Assembly: GCA_025612245.1 (NCBI GenBank)
Contig: JAAXKQ010000017.1
Coordinates: 1-64,000, forward strand
Length of the DNA: 64,000 nt
Direction: 5' to 3'
DNA from: Ignavibacteria bacterium
GTDB taxonomy: Bacteria; Bacteroidota; Ignavibacteria; Ignavibacteriales; SURF-24
Shown here: positions 26,891 through 36,535 of the stretch, piece by piece
Numbering within the stretch: the first letter of the stretch is position 1
Layout of the letters: the number at the start of each line of letters is the position of its first letter
Notes under the pieces: generated by a model
The model's input: only the letters and a program-made list of their open reading frames with translations
What the model was told of the DNA's origin: nothing
Database searches by the model: none
Program-made: the position numbers and the translations under genes

Positions 26891-28240
26891 ATGAAAACTA
26901 CTATTGTCCCCTTATCTTTCCTTTTCTTCAGGTCCACAGATACTATAATGAATTTCCCAGGTTCATTTGCTAAAATCATCATTTTATTACTTTATTTGTC
27001 CTCTTTATGTATTGCCCAAACTTATCACGTTGAATTTAATAAAAAAGATATACTAGACGACCAGGGCCTTCTTCTGGAAATAGTTAAGAAGGACTCCCTT
27101 AAAAATTATATTCTCCCCGCTACAAAGGACTCAATTAAAGGAACTGTTTCACTTGAATACTTTGACTTGTCAGGAAATTTCAAGGTGGTAAATATCCTTG
27201 TTGCATCCAATAACGATGCCGATATGTTATATATTGACCGGAAAGGTACCAAAGATTTTTCCAAAGCCGGTCTGCCATTGGTGTTTGGCAAAAAGCAAAA
27301 TAAAATTCCTGTTGACATATACGTAGACGACTCAGACACCAACCGAATTGCCAAATTCGCACTTCTAAGGTGCCCTCTATGGCCCGATTCGGTGCTAAGG
27401 CGCTATGTCCTGGAAAACGGTGACCTTAATCCGAGGTTTGCAAAAGTTTTCGGCGGTATGAAGGGGGTAGCGAATTTTGAGGGGAAAGCTGGCAGCTTTT
27501 ATTTTGTGGACCAGAATAACTTAAGCCGCGGCAAAGTGACTATAGAGGGGAGAACATATTCAATAGGGCTCTATGACTATCAGAAAAACGGTATCTATAA
27601 CGACAGTAAAGATTTGCTGATGATTAACCTGCACGGAGGAGAAGAGCTTAATCTAAGTGACGAGAGTTGTGTCTTTAAGCTGAATGATATATTCAGGATT
27701 TCGCCATATAATTACAAAATTAAGAACTGCGATAAATATGGAAAGTGGGTTGACCTGGAAAAAACGGATGAACAGCCGACAGACTATTACATTATGGACA
27801 CGGTATATACTTCCGGCGATTCAAGGGCTTTTCATAAATACCAAATAGATAAATCCATCTGGGACTCCCGGCTGACAACCTTATCGGGTGAAAAAAATGA
27901 TTTAAGGCAGTACAAGGGAAAATATCTGTTGCTGAATTTCTGGGGCGAATGGTGCCACGGCTGCATCCAGGAGATCCCGGAACTTTTAAGCATCAATGAA
28001 ACGTATAGCCCGGATAAAATTAAGATTATAAGTTTCATTAAAATGTACAATAAGGAAAAAGCCCTAAAAATGATCAAGGAGAAGAAAATGACCTGGCCTC
28101 AGGTAGAGCTTAGTAAAGAGTTATTGGAAAAATTTAATATAAAAGGCTATCCGACTAATATTCTAATTCTCCCGGATGGGTTCCACTGTTTTATAAATGA
28201 AGTGATGAATAAGAAGAACCTTGAAAAAATCATAAAATAG
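26891..28240 (+). CDS. Exported TlpA-like thioredoxin-fold protein
   Basis: 449 residues from the ATG at 26891, chosen because CGGGAG lies 7 nt before it; the hydrophobic signal segment is at about residues 23-43 ('FAKIIILLLYLSSLCIAQ'), so an internal ATG at 26948 is possible. Residues 45-300 are of unknown fold. The C-terminal ~130 residues are a thioredoxin-like domain: 'YLLLNFWGEWCHGCIQEIPEL' (read in parts) with the redox pair Cys-His-Gly-Cys, and 'FNIKGYPTNILILPDG' with the cis-Pro region. It probably reduces disulfides in the periplasm or on the outer membrane side, as TlpA/ResA proteins do. It lies 65 nt before a small broken secreted gene in the same direction. Confidence 0.75.
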   Translation: MKTTIVPLSFLFFRSTDTIMNFPGSFAKIIILLLYLSSLCIAQTYHVEFNKKDILDDQGLLLEIVKKDSLKNYILPATKDSIKGTVSLEYFDLSGNFKVVNILVASNNDADMLYIDRKGTKDFSKAGLPLVFGKKQNKIPVDIYVDDSDTNRIAKFALLRCPLWPDSVLRRYVLENGDLNPRFAKVFGGMKGVANFEGKAGSFYFVDQNNLSRGKVTIEGRTYSIGLYDYQKNGIYNDSKDLLMINLHGGEELNLSDESCVFKLNDIFRISPYNYKIKNCDKYGKWVDLEKTDEQPTDYYIMDTVYTSGDSRAFHKYQIDKSIWDSRLTTLSGEKNDLRQYKGKYLLLNFWGEWCHGCIQEIPELLSINETYSPDKIKIISFIKMYNKEKALKMIKEKKMTWPQVELSKELLEKFNIKGYPTNILILPDGFHCFINEVMNKKNLEKIIK

Positions 28241-28304
28241 GGCGCATTTATGATGAAGAATTATTATTTATCATAAATAAGGCAGTATAACCGGGAGATA
28301 AAAA

Positions 28305-28472
28305 ATGAAGAGTATGCTGATAATTTAATTTTTGGCCTTGGGAGAATTTCTGTCATATGCCCAGGCTCCCGACACAATTGTGATAGAATTAAAGGCTACG
28401 GCCCCTTTACGCATACAGTCACATATTAGCCCGAACGACTGCTCCAAACAGCCCATTGGCAAAGGCTCTTGA
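28305..28472 (+). pseudogene. Small secreted protein interrupted by in-frame TAA
   Basis: GGGAGA precedes an ATG at 28305. The frame reads MKSMLII, a TAA stop at 28326-28328, then FLALGEFLSYAQ-APDTIVIELKATAPLR... to a TGA at 28470. If the stop is ignored this is a textbook signal peptide (basic start, hydrophobic core, cleavage after YAQ) and about 36 mature residues. It looks like a recent nonsense mutation, or a short remnant of a longer exported protein. A minus-strand ORF over the same bases (28325-28597) lacks any such signal and I do not favour it. Confidence 0.4.
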
Positions 28473-28617
28473 CCATGTATAGCGCTGATAAACGAAAGAT
28501 ATTGGGATTGGTTACCGGGTGGAAATACTAAGGCGGCGTGGAATTTTGCAATATTCAAAAAACCAGCCGCCCGAAAAACAATGGTCAATAAATCCACGTA
28601 TTGAAGATCAATACAAG

Positions 28618-30540
28618 CTATTTTGCTAACTGAGGGCTTCTAAGTCTTCTATCAGCCTGGCCTAAATTGAATTTCTCAATCAATTCAGAAAGAGTGTTCA
28701 TTAGTCTGACTAATTCCTCTGCAGAATTTGTAATCTCCGTAGAGTTTGTTGCGGACTGCTGGGCAATATTGCTGATTTGTTCGATATTTTTACTTATTTG
28801 CTCAGATGAAGCCGATTGTTCCTCACTTGAGGATGCTACAAGATCGATAGTATCTGCTACATTATGAATTCCACTATTTATTTCCTGCAGTACTTGTGAT
28901 ACTTCCTCTGCAAGCTGCATTCCTTCCTTAACCGAAACTGATGCTCTGCTCATAGAGCCGTCTGCCTCTTTTGATTCGTTCTGAATAGAAAGAATTGTTC
29001 CTGCAATTTCCTTTGTTGCTTTTGTTGTGCGCTCAGCTAATTTTCTTACTTCATCTGCAACAACTGCAAATCCGCGTCCCTGCTCACCGGCCCTGGCAGC
29101 TTCGATTGCTGCATTTAGTGCAAGCAAGTTTGTCTGGTCTGCAATGTCGTCGATCACCTGGGCTATTTCCCCAATCTGATCGGTTTTGCCGGCAAGAGAC
29201 GTAATTATTTGTCCGGTTTTATTTGTTGCGTCAAATATTTCCTTAATACCTTTCTTTGTCATCTCAACTTTTTCAGTCCCTTTGCTCGTAAGTTCAACAG
29301 TACGTTTTGAGATATTAGCAGCTTCGGAAACACTTTTTGTATTTTCAAAAATCGTTTTTGTCATTTGTTCTACAGCACTTGCAATCTCTGATGTTTGTGT
29401 ATTTTGCAGGTGGGCGCCTGAAGCCAGTTCCTCGCTGCCTGATAAAATAAGAGAAGAAGAATTTACAGTTTTTTGAACAGCATCGGAAACCTGGAGAATA
29501 ATTTTCTTTAAATTATCTGCGGCCTGGTTAAAGCCCAGGAATAGTTTACCGATATCATCATTTTTATTTTCCGGGTTGACACTTACCGTCAGATCACCAT
29601 TAGCAAATTTTCCCATCTCATTTAATAAAACTCCCGTATTTTTTGTCAGGTATTCTTTCTGTTCATCTGAAATGAGGCTGGCTTCCCTTGCTTTTGAAGT
29701 GGCTTCTTCAGCCTCTTCTTTTTTACGGTTGGATTCATTAATCGAATTCTTAAGATCATCTACCATTTTCCTTAAGGAAAGGGCCAGGTTTCCTACTTCG
29801 TCCTGACCTGCAACGGGAATTGGAGTATCAATTTTCCCTTCCGTAATACTTCTTGCAGCAGCATCAAGGGCTTTTACCGGGCGGGCGATTATTCTTGCGG
29901 CAAATAAACATAATAAGGATGCAATTAAAAGAGCAACAAGCATATAAATATAAATGCTCATCTTAAGATTCGCCACATCATTATCAAGGTCGTCAGTATA
30001 AAGTCCGCTTCCGAGAATCCATCCCCAAGGTTCAAATAACTTTACGTATGAAAGTTTTGGCAGGGATTCCTTTTGCCCAAGCTTGGGGTAGTAGTAAATT
30101 ACAGTGCCCTCACCCTTATTTCGGGCTACCTTAATCATTTCCTGCACAAATTTAAATCCCTGACTATCGGTGAAATTGTACCTGTTATCCCCGCATTTTT
30201 CGGGTGCTGAACCGAGTGCTCTGGTGATTCCCTGCATATCGTAAATAAAATAATATTCATTTCCTGAATAGCGCAGCTTGTTTATTTGATCTGCTGCTTC
30301 TTTCTGTGCAGTTTCCAGAGGCATTTCCCCGGAATGAACTTTATTATCATAAAACATCATAACTCCATAGGCTGACTCTATAACCTGCCTGAGTGAGGCT
30401 TGTCTGTCATTATGATATCTTTCGGCTGAATCAGGAACAATCTTAAAAAGAAGAATTAAAAAGATCGGAATAAATGAAGCTGCCGTAAAGAAAAGATATT
30501 TGGAAAATATTGACCAGTTTCCGAATTTTTTAAATCCCAT
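28618..30540 (-). CDS. Methyl-accepting chemotaxis protein with Cache sensor
   Basis: 640 residues. Membrane helix about 14-35, periplasmic single-Cache domain about 40-190 ('[15 protein letters not shown]', '[19 protein letters not shown]', '[16 protein letters not shown]'), second helix about 195-218, HAMP linker ('[20 protein letters not shown]'), and a cytoplasmic signalling hairpin with the conserved tip '[28 protein letters not shown]' (read in parts). 'GWILGSGLY' is typical of small-molecule sCache_2 receptors that sense organic acids. It signals to a CheA-CheW array; no che genes are in the window. It is monocistronic with a terminator not obvious. Confidence 0.93.
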   Translation of the reverse strand: MGFKKFGNWSIFSKYLFFTAASFIPIFLILLFKIVPDSAERYHNDRQASLRQVIESAYGVMMFYDNKVHSGEMPLETAQKEAADQINKLRYSGNEYYFIYDMQGITRALGSAPEKCGDNRYNFTDSQGFKFVQEMIKVARNKGEGTVIYYYPKLGQKESLPKLSYVKLFEPWGWILGSGLYTDDLDNDVANLKMSIYIYMLVALLIASLLCLFAARIIARPVKALDAAARSITEGKIDTPIPVAGQDEVGNLALSLRKMVDDLKNSINESNRKKEEAEEATSKAREASLISDEQKEYLTKNTGVLLNEMGKFANGDLTVSVNPENKNDDIGKLFLGFNQAADNLKKIILQVSDAVQKTVNSSSLILSGSEELASGAHLQNTQTSEIASAVEQMTKTIFENTKSVSEAANISKRTVELTSKGTEKVEMTKKGIKEIFDATNKTGQIITSLAGKTDQIGEIAQVIDDIADQTNLLALNAAIEAARAGEQGRGFAVVADEVRKLAERTTKATKEIAGTILSIQNESKEADGSMSRASVSVKEGMQLAEEVSQVLQEINSGIHNVADTIDLVASSSEEQSASSEQISKNIEQISNIAQQSATNSTEITNSAEELVRLMNTLSELIEKFNLGQADRRLRSPQLAK

Positions 30541-31141
30541 TATTTCCTCATTAAATTATTATAAAAGTAAGGTGTCGAACAGTAATATTTAAGAATAGGT
30601 GTCAGGAGTATAGTCCTACGTATTTCAAAAACAGATAATATCGAATCCAAAGCTCATAAAATTATATGTTCAAGGAAAATTTATTGAAAAATCAATTCGT
30701 TTCCGGAAAAGATGTTAGACCAAAGTATTCATAAGAAAGTACAGACACACAGCTGGTCCAAACGGAAAATAATATATATGAACGGCAGTGTTGATAAATT
30801 GGTTGGACCTGCCAATTCATAGCGCAAAAATGCTTTTCAGGAACCGTGAGGAATTGACTTATTACACGAACTAGGTACCAGAAGGGAAAAGCAAGGCAAG
30901 TTGTCCAGGCGGAAGATATGCCTTTTATGGGGGCAAATATTATTATCCTTTTCTACGGAATAAAAAAACTAATCAGAGCAAAAAATCACAAACAAAATAA
31001 TCGTATATAAAAATAAATTTCTCGCGTTAATAAAATCTGGATTTTATTCCGGATCAAAATATACAGAACAAAGTAATTTTGTAAATTAATTATCGTTTTA
31101 AATCTCTTTTTCTTTAATCAGTTTTTATACCGGAAAGTTGA

Positions 31142-31162
31142 TTACGCACAGAAAGTGCGTAA
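31142..31162. promoter_or_regulatory. Perfect inverted repeat, possible operator
   Basis: TTACGCAC (31142-31149) and GTGCGTAA (31155-31162) with centre AGAAA, about 50 nt upstream of the -33 box of the prenyltransferase promoter. No T-run follows. Confidence 0.35.
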
Positions 31163-31213
31163 GGTGAATTATGAAATGCATTTCTTGACAGGCATGTTAA
31201 ATTAATATTGAAT

Positions 31214-31245
31214 TTTGCTAAAAGTGAATAAAAAGCATATATTTT
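31214..31245 (+). promoter_or_regulatory. Bacteroidota-type promoter of the prenyltransferase gene
   Basis: TTTG at 31214-31217, 20-nt spacer, TATATTTT at 31238-31245 (seven of eight positions of TAnnTTTG). The predicted start of transcription is about 31251, 34 nt before the ATG. Confidence 0.6.
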
Positions 31246-31284
31246 ATCTGTAAATCAGGGAAAATAAGTTAAACTTAGGTTAAA

Positions 31285-32202
31285 ATGGGGCAATCTGCAG
31301 ACTTCGTATACTCAAATTCACTTTGGGCGTCAGTAGCTAACTATCTGAAGCTTCTGCGCGTTACACAATGGATCAAAAATCTCTTTGTATTTGTCCCGCT
31401 GCTGTTCTCGAAGAACCTGTTCAACGCGAGTTATTTTTTACTCGTGCTCCTGGGCTTTCTTGCGTTCTGCCTTACCTCAAGTGCCGTGTACGTCATGAAT
31501 GACCTTTTTGACGTGGAAAGCGACCGCCTTCACCCGCAGAAAAGAAGCAGACCCATTGCAAGCGGCCTGATTTCTGAAAGAAGCGCATTTATTACAATTT
31601 TAATTCTTGCTGTCGGAATTTTTGTGCTTGTCTATAAACTGAACGTGACTTTTATTCTTGCGCTTATTGGCTATATTGCCCTAAATATACTCTATTCTGT
31701 TAAACTCAAGCAGCTCGTTATAATTGACATTATGAGCATTGCTGCGGGCTTTATGCTCAGGGTCCTGGCAGGCGCTTACGTCATATCGGTTTATGTATCG
31801 AGCTGGCTTATTCTGACTACCTTGTTTATTTCATTGTTCCTTGCCATTATGAAGCGCCGCTCGGAGCTTGGCCTCAGTCACGCGGAGGGAAGCGGCAGCA
31901 CAAGGAAAGTCCTTTCGGAATATTCAGTCAGCTTTACAGAGCAGATGGCTTCAATTTCAGCCGCCGGCGTAATAATCTGCTATGCCTTATATTCGGTCTC
32001 GGAAAAGACTATCAGCTACCTGCACAGTGAAAACCTGGTCTATACGACAATTTTTGTCGTTTTCGGGATCTTCAGATTTATGTATCTTGTTTATAAAAAG
32101 AGCAAGGGTGAAAATGCCACAGAGGTAATGATGACCGACGTTCCGATGATCGTCAATATCGTGCTTTACGTCTTAACGGCAATTTATATAGTTTATTTTT
32201 AA
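31285..32202 (+). CDS. UbiA family prenyltransferase (DPPR synthase-like)
   Basis: 305 residues, integral membrane with seven or more helices. 'LLRVTQWIKNLFVFVPLLFS' near the start and 'YVMNDLFDVESDRLHPQKRSRPIASG' (in parts; the NDxxDxxxD metal motif) match UbiA proteins of the decaprenyl-phosphate phosphoribosyltransferase type. Such enzymes transfer phosphoribose or another group to a polyprenyl phosphate in the inner membrane, often for cell-envelope sugar synthesis. The acceptor here is unknown. The CorC-like gene begins 20 nt downstream, though a functional link is not obvious. Confidence 0.85.
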   Translation: MGQSADFVYSNSLWASVANYLKLLRVTQWIKNLFVFVPLLFSKNLFNASYFLLVLLGFLAFCLTSSAVYVMNDLFDVESDRLHPQKRSRPIASGLISERSAFITILILAVGIFVLVYKLNVTFILALIGYIALNILYSVKLKQLVIIDIMSIAAGFMLRVLAGAYVISVYVSSWLILTTLFISLFLAIMKRRSELGLSHAEGSGSTRKVLSEYSVSFTEQMASISAAGVIICYALYSVSEKTISYLHSENLVYTTIFVVFGIFRFMYLVYKKSKGENATEVMMTDVPMIVNIVLYVLTAIYIVYF

Positions 32203-32222
32203 CCAGTATACATGAATCTTAT

Positions 32223-33452
32223 ATGATCTGGCAGATCGCAGTACTAGCAATACTAATCATTTTAAGTGCATTTTTCTCTTCGGCAGAGTTTGCCTTTGTC
32301 GTTGCAAACAGGATTAAGTTTGAGATAAAGGCACGGAAAAACAACCTTGCGGGCAAGACCGCCCTGTACTTTTTTAACTCCTCGCAGATTTTCTTCTCTA
32401 CCATTTTAATCGGCAATAACATTGTAAACATCACTTTTGCCTCCGTAATAACGATTCTGCTGGGTTTTTATTTCCACCTTTCGGACCTTAGCATCCTTTT
32501 CATTTCAACCTCTGTGCTCCTGTTTTTCGGTGAGCTACTGCCAAAGTATCTGGCAAGGGAAATGGCCGACCGGGTGCTAATGGTAACCATAGTCCCCGTT
32601 AGAGCCGTTACGTTCATTTTGTACCCGTTTGTAAAGCTTACCTCGCTTGTCTCCAGGTTCTTTTCTCGCGGAGAGAACGTGCGCGAGGAGAGCATAAGCA
32701 TGCTTTTTGACCGCCAGGAAATTCAGCTCTTGGTCAAAGAAAGCCAGGAGGCGGGGCTCGTAAATGAAAGTGAAACCGACATCCTGACCAGGATTATCGA
32801 GCTCGGCGACCAGCGTGTCTATGAGCTGATGCGCCCGAGGACGGATATTGTAGGGGTGGAAATCTCAAGCACAATCGATGAAGTACTGCAGACTTTTATT
32901 GACTCAGGCTATTCAAAACTTCCTGTGTACGAGGAAAATCTGGATAACATAAAGGGTCTGGTGCTGGCATACGACCTTTTTAAAAATCCCCCGAACCTGG
33001 CTTCAGTTATGCGCCCCGTAATATTTGTCCCCGATACGAAGAAGAGCACTGAAATGCTGAAAGAATTTTCCTCAAAGAGGGTATCCTTTGCCGTTGCCGT
33101 GGATGAATTCGGCGGGACGGCAGGAATTCTGACCATGGAAGACATAATTGAAGAGCTCCTTGGGGAGATCAGGGATGAGTATGATACCGATGACGAGATA
33201 TGCAGGAGCTTAGGTGAGAATACGTACCTCATCGGCGGGAAAGTTGAAATTGACCATATTAACGACCAGCTGAACCTGAATATCCCGGAAGGGGATTATG
33301 CCACAATTGGCGGATATATTACATCGCACATAGGAAGAATACCCCTACAGGGCGAAAGCCTTTCAATCGACAGGTTTAAGATTCTCATTATCCGCTCCAC
33401 ACAGATCAGAATTGAGCTGGTAAGGGTGACGGTAATAACGGAAGAAGAATAA
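32223..33452 (+). CDS. CNNM/CorC-HlyC family membrane protein
   Basis: 409 residues. DUF21 transmembrane part about 1-180 ('FSSAEFAFVVANRIKFEIKAR', in parts, with the family's SAEFA motif; 'ILIGNNIVNI'; 'FGELLPKYLAREMADRV'), a CBS pair about 200-325 ('VYELMRPRTDIVGVE', 'YSKLPVYEENLDNIKGLV'), and a CorC_HlyC tail about 335-409 ('EDIIEELLGEIRDEYD'). Proteins of this layout are linked to Mg2+ or other divalent cation export; the 'hemolysin' label is historical. CBS domains suggest nucleotide control. Confidence 0.92.
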   Translation: MIWQIAVLAILIILSAFFSSAEFAFVVANRIKFEIKARKNNLAGKTALYFFNSSQIFFSTILIGNNIVNITFASVITILLGFYFHLSDLSILFISTSVLLFFGELLPKYLAREMADRVLMVTIVPVRAVTFILYPFVKLTSLVSRFFSRGENVREESISMLFDRQEIQLLVKESQEAGLVNESETDILTRIIELGDQRVYELMRPRTDIVGVEISSTIDEVLQTFIDSGYSKLPVYEENLDNIKGLVLAYDLFKNPPNLASVMRPVIFVPDTKKSTEMLKEFSSKRVSFAVAVDEFGGTAGILTMEDIIEELLGEIRDEYDTDDEICRSLGENTYLIGGKVEIDHINDQLNLNIPEGDYATIGGYITSHIGRIPLQGESLSIDRFKILIIRSTQIRIELVRVTVITEEE

Positions 33453-33504
33453 ATTTTATTAAAATAAGTTTTATTAAAAGAATATTTCCCTCCCTGCATA
33501 CAGG

Positions 33505-33714
33505 TCATAAAGCCCAAAGGCCAGGAGCGCAAAGGCTGAGCGAGGCTGCAAGAAGAAGTTTGCTGATCCCGGGCGCCAGGTTCCATGCCGCCGCAAAAAT
33601 GACAGTTATCGCGCCTGTTACTATGACTATCGTTGTGTAGATGCTTACAAGTGTGTAGGAGCTTACAAGCGGCGCAATGCCGTATGAAGGGGATCCTTTC
33701 CGGATACCCTCCAT
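33505..33714 (-). CDS. Possible small membrane protein
   Basis: 69 residues with two hydrophobic segments ('LVSIYTTIVIVTGAITVIFAAAW' and 'ISKLLLAASLSLCAPGLWAL', given in parts). It lies 28 nt downstream of the AhpD-like gene in the same direction, which favours a real gene. Against it, there is no clear ribosome site and a longer ORF in another frame covers the same region. No family recognised. Confidence 0.3.
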   Translation of the reverse strand: MEGIRKGSPSYGIAPLVSSYTLVSIYTTIVIVTGAITVIFAAAWNLAPGISKLLLAASLSLCAPGLWAL

Positions 33715-33742
33715 ACCGAGGTGCCACTCTGAATTATTTTTA

Positions 33743-34144
33743 TTAGATCATTTCTGTCTGAGGAGTTTGTGAACGTGCGAATTCAACGGCTTTGTCGATT
33801 TCCTGTTTGAACTCTTCAAATGGAAGCTGCATGCCGTTCAGATATGCGCTCCAGCCTGCCGAAGCCTTTGCATAGTGGACTGCTGACTGGATTTCTTCAT
33901 CCGTTGCCCCAAAGAGCTTGGCTGCTGCGGTGTGGTAATAAGCGCAATAGCGGCATTTGGTAACGGCTGCAATGCCAAGACCAATAAGTTCCCTGTATTT
34001 CTGTGGGATTGGGCCGTCGTCAATCTGCAGTTTCTTAAACAGATCCCACTCGCTGCCTATGGTCTGGTCGGGCAATGTTTTAATAAAAGAGGGGACAGAT
34101 CCAAATATTTCCTCTACTTCTTTATATACTTGCTTACGATCCAT
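33743..34144 (-). CDS. AhpD-like carboxymuconolactone decarboxylase family protein
   Basis: 133 residues. All-helical AhpD fold with the redox motif 'KCRYCAYYHTAAAKLFGA': CxxC followed by the conserved His. 'LIGLGIAAVTKC' and 'EEIQSAVHYAKASAGWSAY' fit the family. Such proteins act as thiol peroxidase partners or peroxide reducers; a decarboxylase role is not implied. Small membrane ORF downstream may be co-transcribed. Confidence 0.85.
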   Translation of the reverse strand: MDRKQVYKEVEEIFGSVPSFIKTLPDQTIGSEWDLFKKLQIDDGPIPQKYRELIGLGIAAVTKCRYCAYYHTAAAKLFGATDEEIQSAVHYAKASAGWSAYLNGMQLPFEEFKQEIDKAVEFARSQTPQTEMI

Positions 34145-34577
34145 ATTATTCTCACTTTCTTTTATTTTTGCCGGTTTTTCCGCGGCTTTTAATTTTGTGA
34201 AATAATTGTCTTATAAAATCAGGCATTACCGCATAATGCCCGGATATAAATATTCTTTATGCCGGGGAGATTAAGAAGAAGGAGGGTCCTGGCAAAAAGA
34301 TATGGCGGTCTTTAACACAAAAAGTGTCTCAGGTCCTTTCATATTATTTAACAATCAGTTAATAAATTGGAGGCTGTGACAGGCCATGCCTCATGCCTTG
34401 CCTGTCAAGCGCCAAAAAATGAGATAAATGCAAGTACTGAAACTTTTCTTCCGGAGCTTATCTTTTTCAGTACCAGGAACCGTGCAGATCTAAGAAGAAT
34501 AGATGGATTTTAATTTACTGTTTTTTAATACACTAGCAAGTGTTTTTAGAAGGTAAAAAGGCGGTAGCAAAGAAATA
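34145..34577. other. Intergenic region upstream of the AhpD-like gene
   Basis: No ORF. GGCATT/AATGCC (34222-34240) and a larger inverted repeat TGACAGGC (34377-34384) / GCCTGTCA (34400-34407) whose loop is a tandem CATGCCT-CATGCCT. These could fold in RNA from either strand; no function is assigned. Confidence 0.4.
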
Positions 34578-34607
34578 AAAAGGGCGGGAAAATTTTCCCG
34601 CCCTTTT
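34578..34607 (-). terminator. Terminator after glnS
   Basis: AAAAGGGCGGGAAAA joins directly to TTTTCCCGCCCTTTT, a perfect 30-bp palindrome with T-runs on both strands, 34 nt past the glnS stop on the minus strand. Confidence 0.8.
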
Positions 34608-34641
34608 GTAATTTTTGAAGCTTGGCGCGTTCTTAAATGAA

Positions 34642-36414
34642 TCAGGACTTTTCTATTTTTGCCCAAGAGTCTTTAAGTGCAACCGTGCGGTTGAAGACAA
34701 GCTTTTCCACGTTTGAATCCGGGTCCACGCAGAAATATCCCTGGCGCTCAAACTGGTACTTTGAGCCTTTGGGAGCATCCTTAAGCCCCGGTTCAACCAG
34801 GCATGAGTTCAATACCTGCAGTGAGTCTGGATTTAGGTTACTCTTCCAGTCGGCGCCTTCTTTTTCCACCGTCGGGTCCTCAACGTTAAAGAGGCGGTCG
34901 TAGAGCCTTACCTCGCAGGCAAGGGCGTGCTGAGCTGAGACCCAGTGAATGGTGCCCTTTACTTTTCTTCCGCTCTGGTCGCTTCCGCTTTTTGTTTCGG
35001 GGTAGTAAATGCAGTGCACTTCCTTAACCTTACCGGAGAGCTCATCTTTTACAACGTCCGTACATTTAATGATGTATGCATAGCGCAGGCGTACTTCGTT
35101 ACCGGGGAAGAGCCTGTGGAACTTCTTAGGCGGAACCTCGCGGAAATCGTCCTGCTCAATAAACAAGACCCTGGAGAAGGGAATTTTTCTGGTACCCATT
35201 GAAGCGTCCTCGGGGTTATTTATAGCTTCAAGCTCTTCGGTCTGTGCCTCAGGATAGTTGTCTATAACTAGTTTCAGTGGATTAAGAACCGCCATAACCC
35301 TCTGTGCTCTTTTATTTAAGTCCTCGCGTATGCTGTGCTCAAGAAGAGCAACGTCAATTGTATTTTCCCTTTTAGCCACGCCGACTTTCTCGCTGAAGTT
35401 GCGTATGGATTCAGGCGTATAGCCGCGCCTTCTCAGGCCTGAGATGGTGGGCATTCTCGGGTCGTCCCAGCCGCTTACGTAGCCTTCTTCAACAAGCTGA
35501 AGAAGTTTTCGCTTGCTCATAACGGTATAGTTCAGGTTGAGGCGTGCAAACTCCACCTGCTGTGGGTGATAAACGCCAAGCTCATCCAGGAACCAGTCGT
35601 AAAGAGGGCGGTGGGCTTCAAATTCAAGCGTACAGATCGAATGAGTAATTCTTTCGGCCGAGTCGGAGAGTCCGTGTGCAAAGTCATACATCGGATAGAT
35701 GCACCATTTGTCTCCCGTGCGGTGGTGTGTGGCCCTTAGAATTCTATAGATCACGGGGTCGCGCATATTAAGGTTCGGCGAAGCCATGTCAATCTTTGCT
35801 CTTAGCGTGCGGCTGCCGTCGGGGAATTCACCCTTGCGCATGCGCTCAAAAAGCTCCAGGTTTTCCTCAACTGAACGGTCGCGGTAAGGGCTGTTTTTAC
35901 CCGGTTCGGTAAGCGTGCCCCTGTACTCCCTCAGCTGCTGTGCGTTAAGGTCGCAGACGAAAGCCTTGCCCTTTTTAATGAGTTCAACTGCGTGGCTATA
36001 AAGCTGGTCAAAATAGTCCGAAGCGTAAAACATCCTGTCGCCCCAGTCAAAGCCGAGCCATTTTACGTCCTCGATTATCGAATCCACGTACTCAACGTCT
36101 TCCTTGCTGGGGTTTGTATCGTCGAACCTGAGGTTACAGAGCCCGTTAAATTCCTGTGCCACACCGAAGTTAAGGCAAATTGACTTTGCGTGTCCTATGT
36201 GTAGGTATCCGTTGGGCTCCGGGGGAAAACGGGTATGTACCTTGCCCGCAAACTTATTTGTCTTTAAGTCTTCGGTTATAATGGCCCTGACAAAATCCAG
36301 TGCCGGGCTGCTCCCGTTTACGGCAGTCTTATCGCCCTCTGCAGTTCCTTTTGTGTTATTTAGAGGGATATTCTTTCCGCCCTCGGCGTTATTTCTGTTT
36401 GTGTTTTCTTCCAT
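34642..36414 (-). CDS. glnS: Glutaminyl-tRNA synthetase
   Basis: 590 residues. Class I synthetase with '[19 protein letters not shown]' (HIGH motif), '[12 protein letters not shown]' for ATP/tRNA acceptor contacts, and '[10 protein letters not shown]' (KMSKS equivalent). C-terminal beta-barrel anticodon domain from about residue 370. It has about 28 extra Asn/Gly/Lys-rich residues before the usual start. Charges tRNA-Gln directly, so the Gln tRNA at 3.0 kb needs no transamidation. Bacterial glnS genes are thought to descend from a eukaryotic source. gltX lies 121 nt upstream in the same direction. Confidence 0.95.
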   Translation of the reverse strand: MEENTNRNNAEGGKNIPLNNTKGTAEGDKTAVNGSSPALDFVRAIITEDLKTNKFAGKVHTRFPPEPNGYLHIGHAKSICLNFGVAQEFNGLCNLRFDDTNPSKEDVEYVDSIIEDVKWLGFDWGDRMFYASDYFDQLYSHAVELIKKGKAFVCDLNAQQLREYRGTLTEPGKNSPYRDRSVEENLELFERMRKGEFPDGSRTLRAKIDMASPNLNMRDPVIYRILRATHHRTGDKWCIYPMYDFAHGLSDSAERITHSICTLEFEAHRPLYDWFLDELGVYHPQQVEFARLNLNYTVMSKRKLLQLVEEGYVSGWDDPRMPTISGLRRRGYTPESIRNFSEKVGVAKRENTIDVALLEHSIREDLNKRAQRVMAVLNPLKLVIDNYPEAQTEELEAINNPEDASMGTRKIPFSRVLFIEQDDFREVPPKKFHRLFPGNEVRLRYAYIIKCTDVVKDELSGKVKEVHCIYYPETKSGSDQSGRKVKGTIHWVSAQHALACEVRLYDRLFNVEDPTVEKEGADWKSNLNPDSLQVLNSCLVEPGLKDAPKGSKYQFERQGYFCVDPDSNVEKLVFNRTVALKDSWAKIEKS

Positions 36415-36535
36415 AAAAGTATGTATTGTTAAAAATTTATAACTCTAAATTTAAGAATTTAGAGGTCTTTAATTCAAGGAATCAAAAAGTCCTCTATTTT
36501 CATCTGGATTTTCTTTTCCCATTTCAGGTTTTATT

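Larger units (their letters stand above)
30541..31284. other. 744-nt AT-rich noncoding region
   Basis: Lies between divergent genes (chemotaxis receptor and prenyltransferase). No ORF, tRNA or terminator is convincing. It holds a perfect hairpin at 31142-31162 and the prenyltransferase promoter at 31214-31245. Its size for a two-promoter region is notable, and an unannotated small RNA is possible. Confidence 0.5.

Noticed and set aside
28325-28597. Minus-strand ORF of 90 codons over the broken secreted gene
   Set aside because: No signal, domain or ribosome site; the plus-strand reading has a better start and signal peptide.
33296-33727. 143-codon minus-strand ORF
   Set aside because: Overlaps the end of the CorC-like gene and has Cys/His-rich low-complexity sequence typical of a shadow frame.
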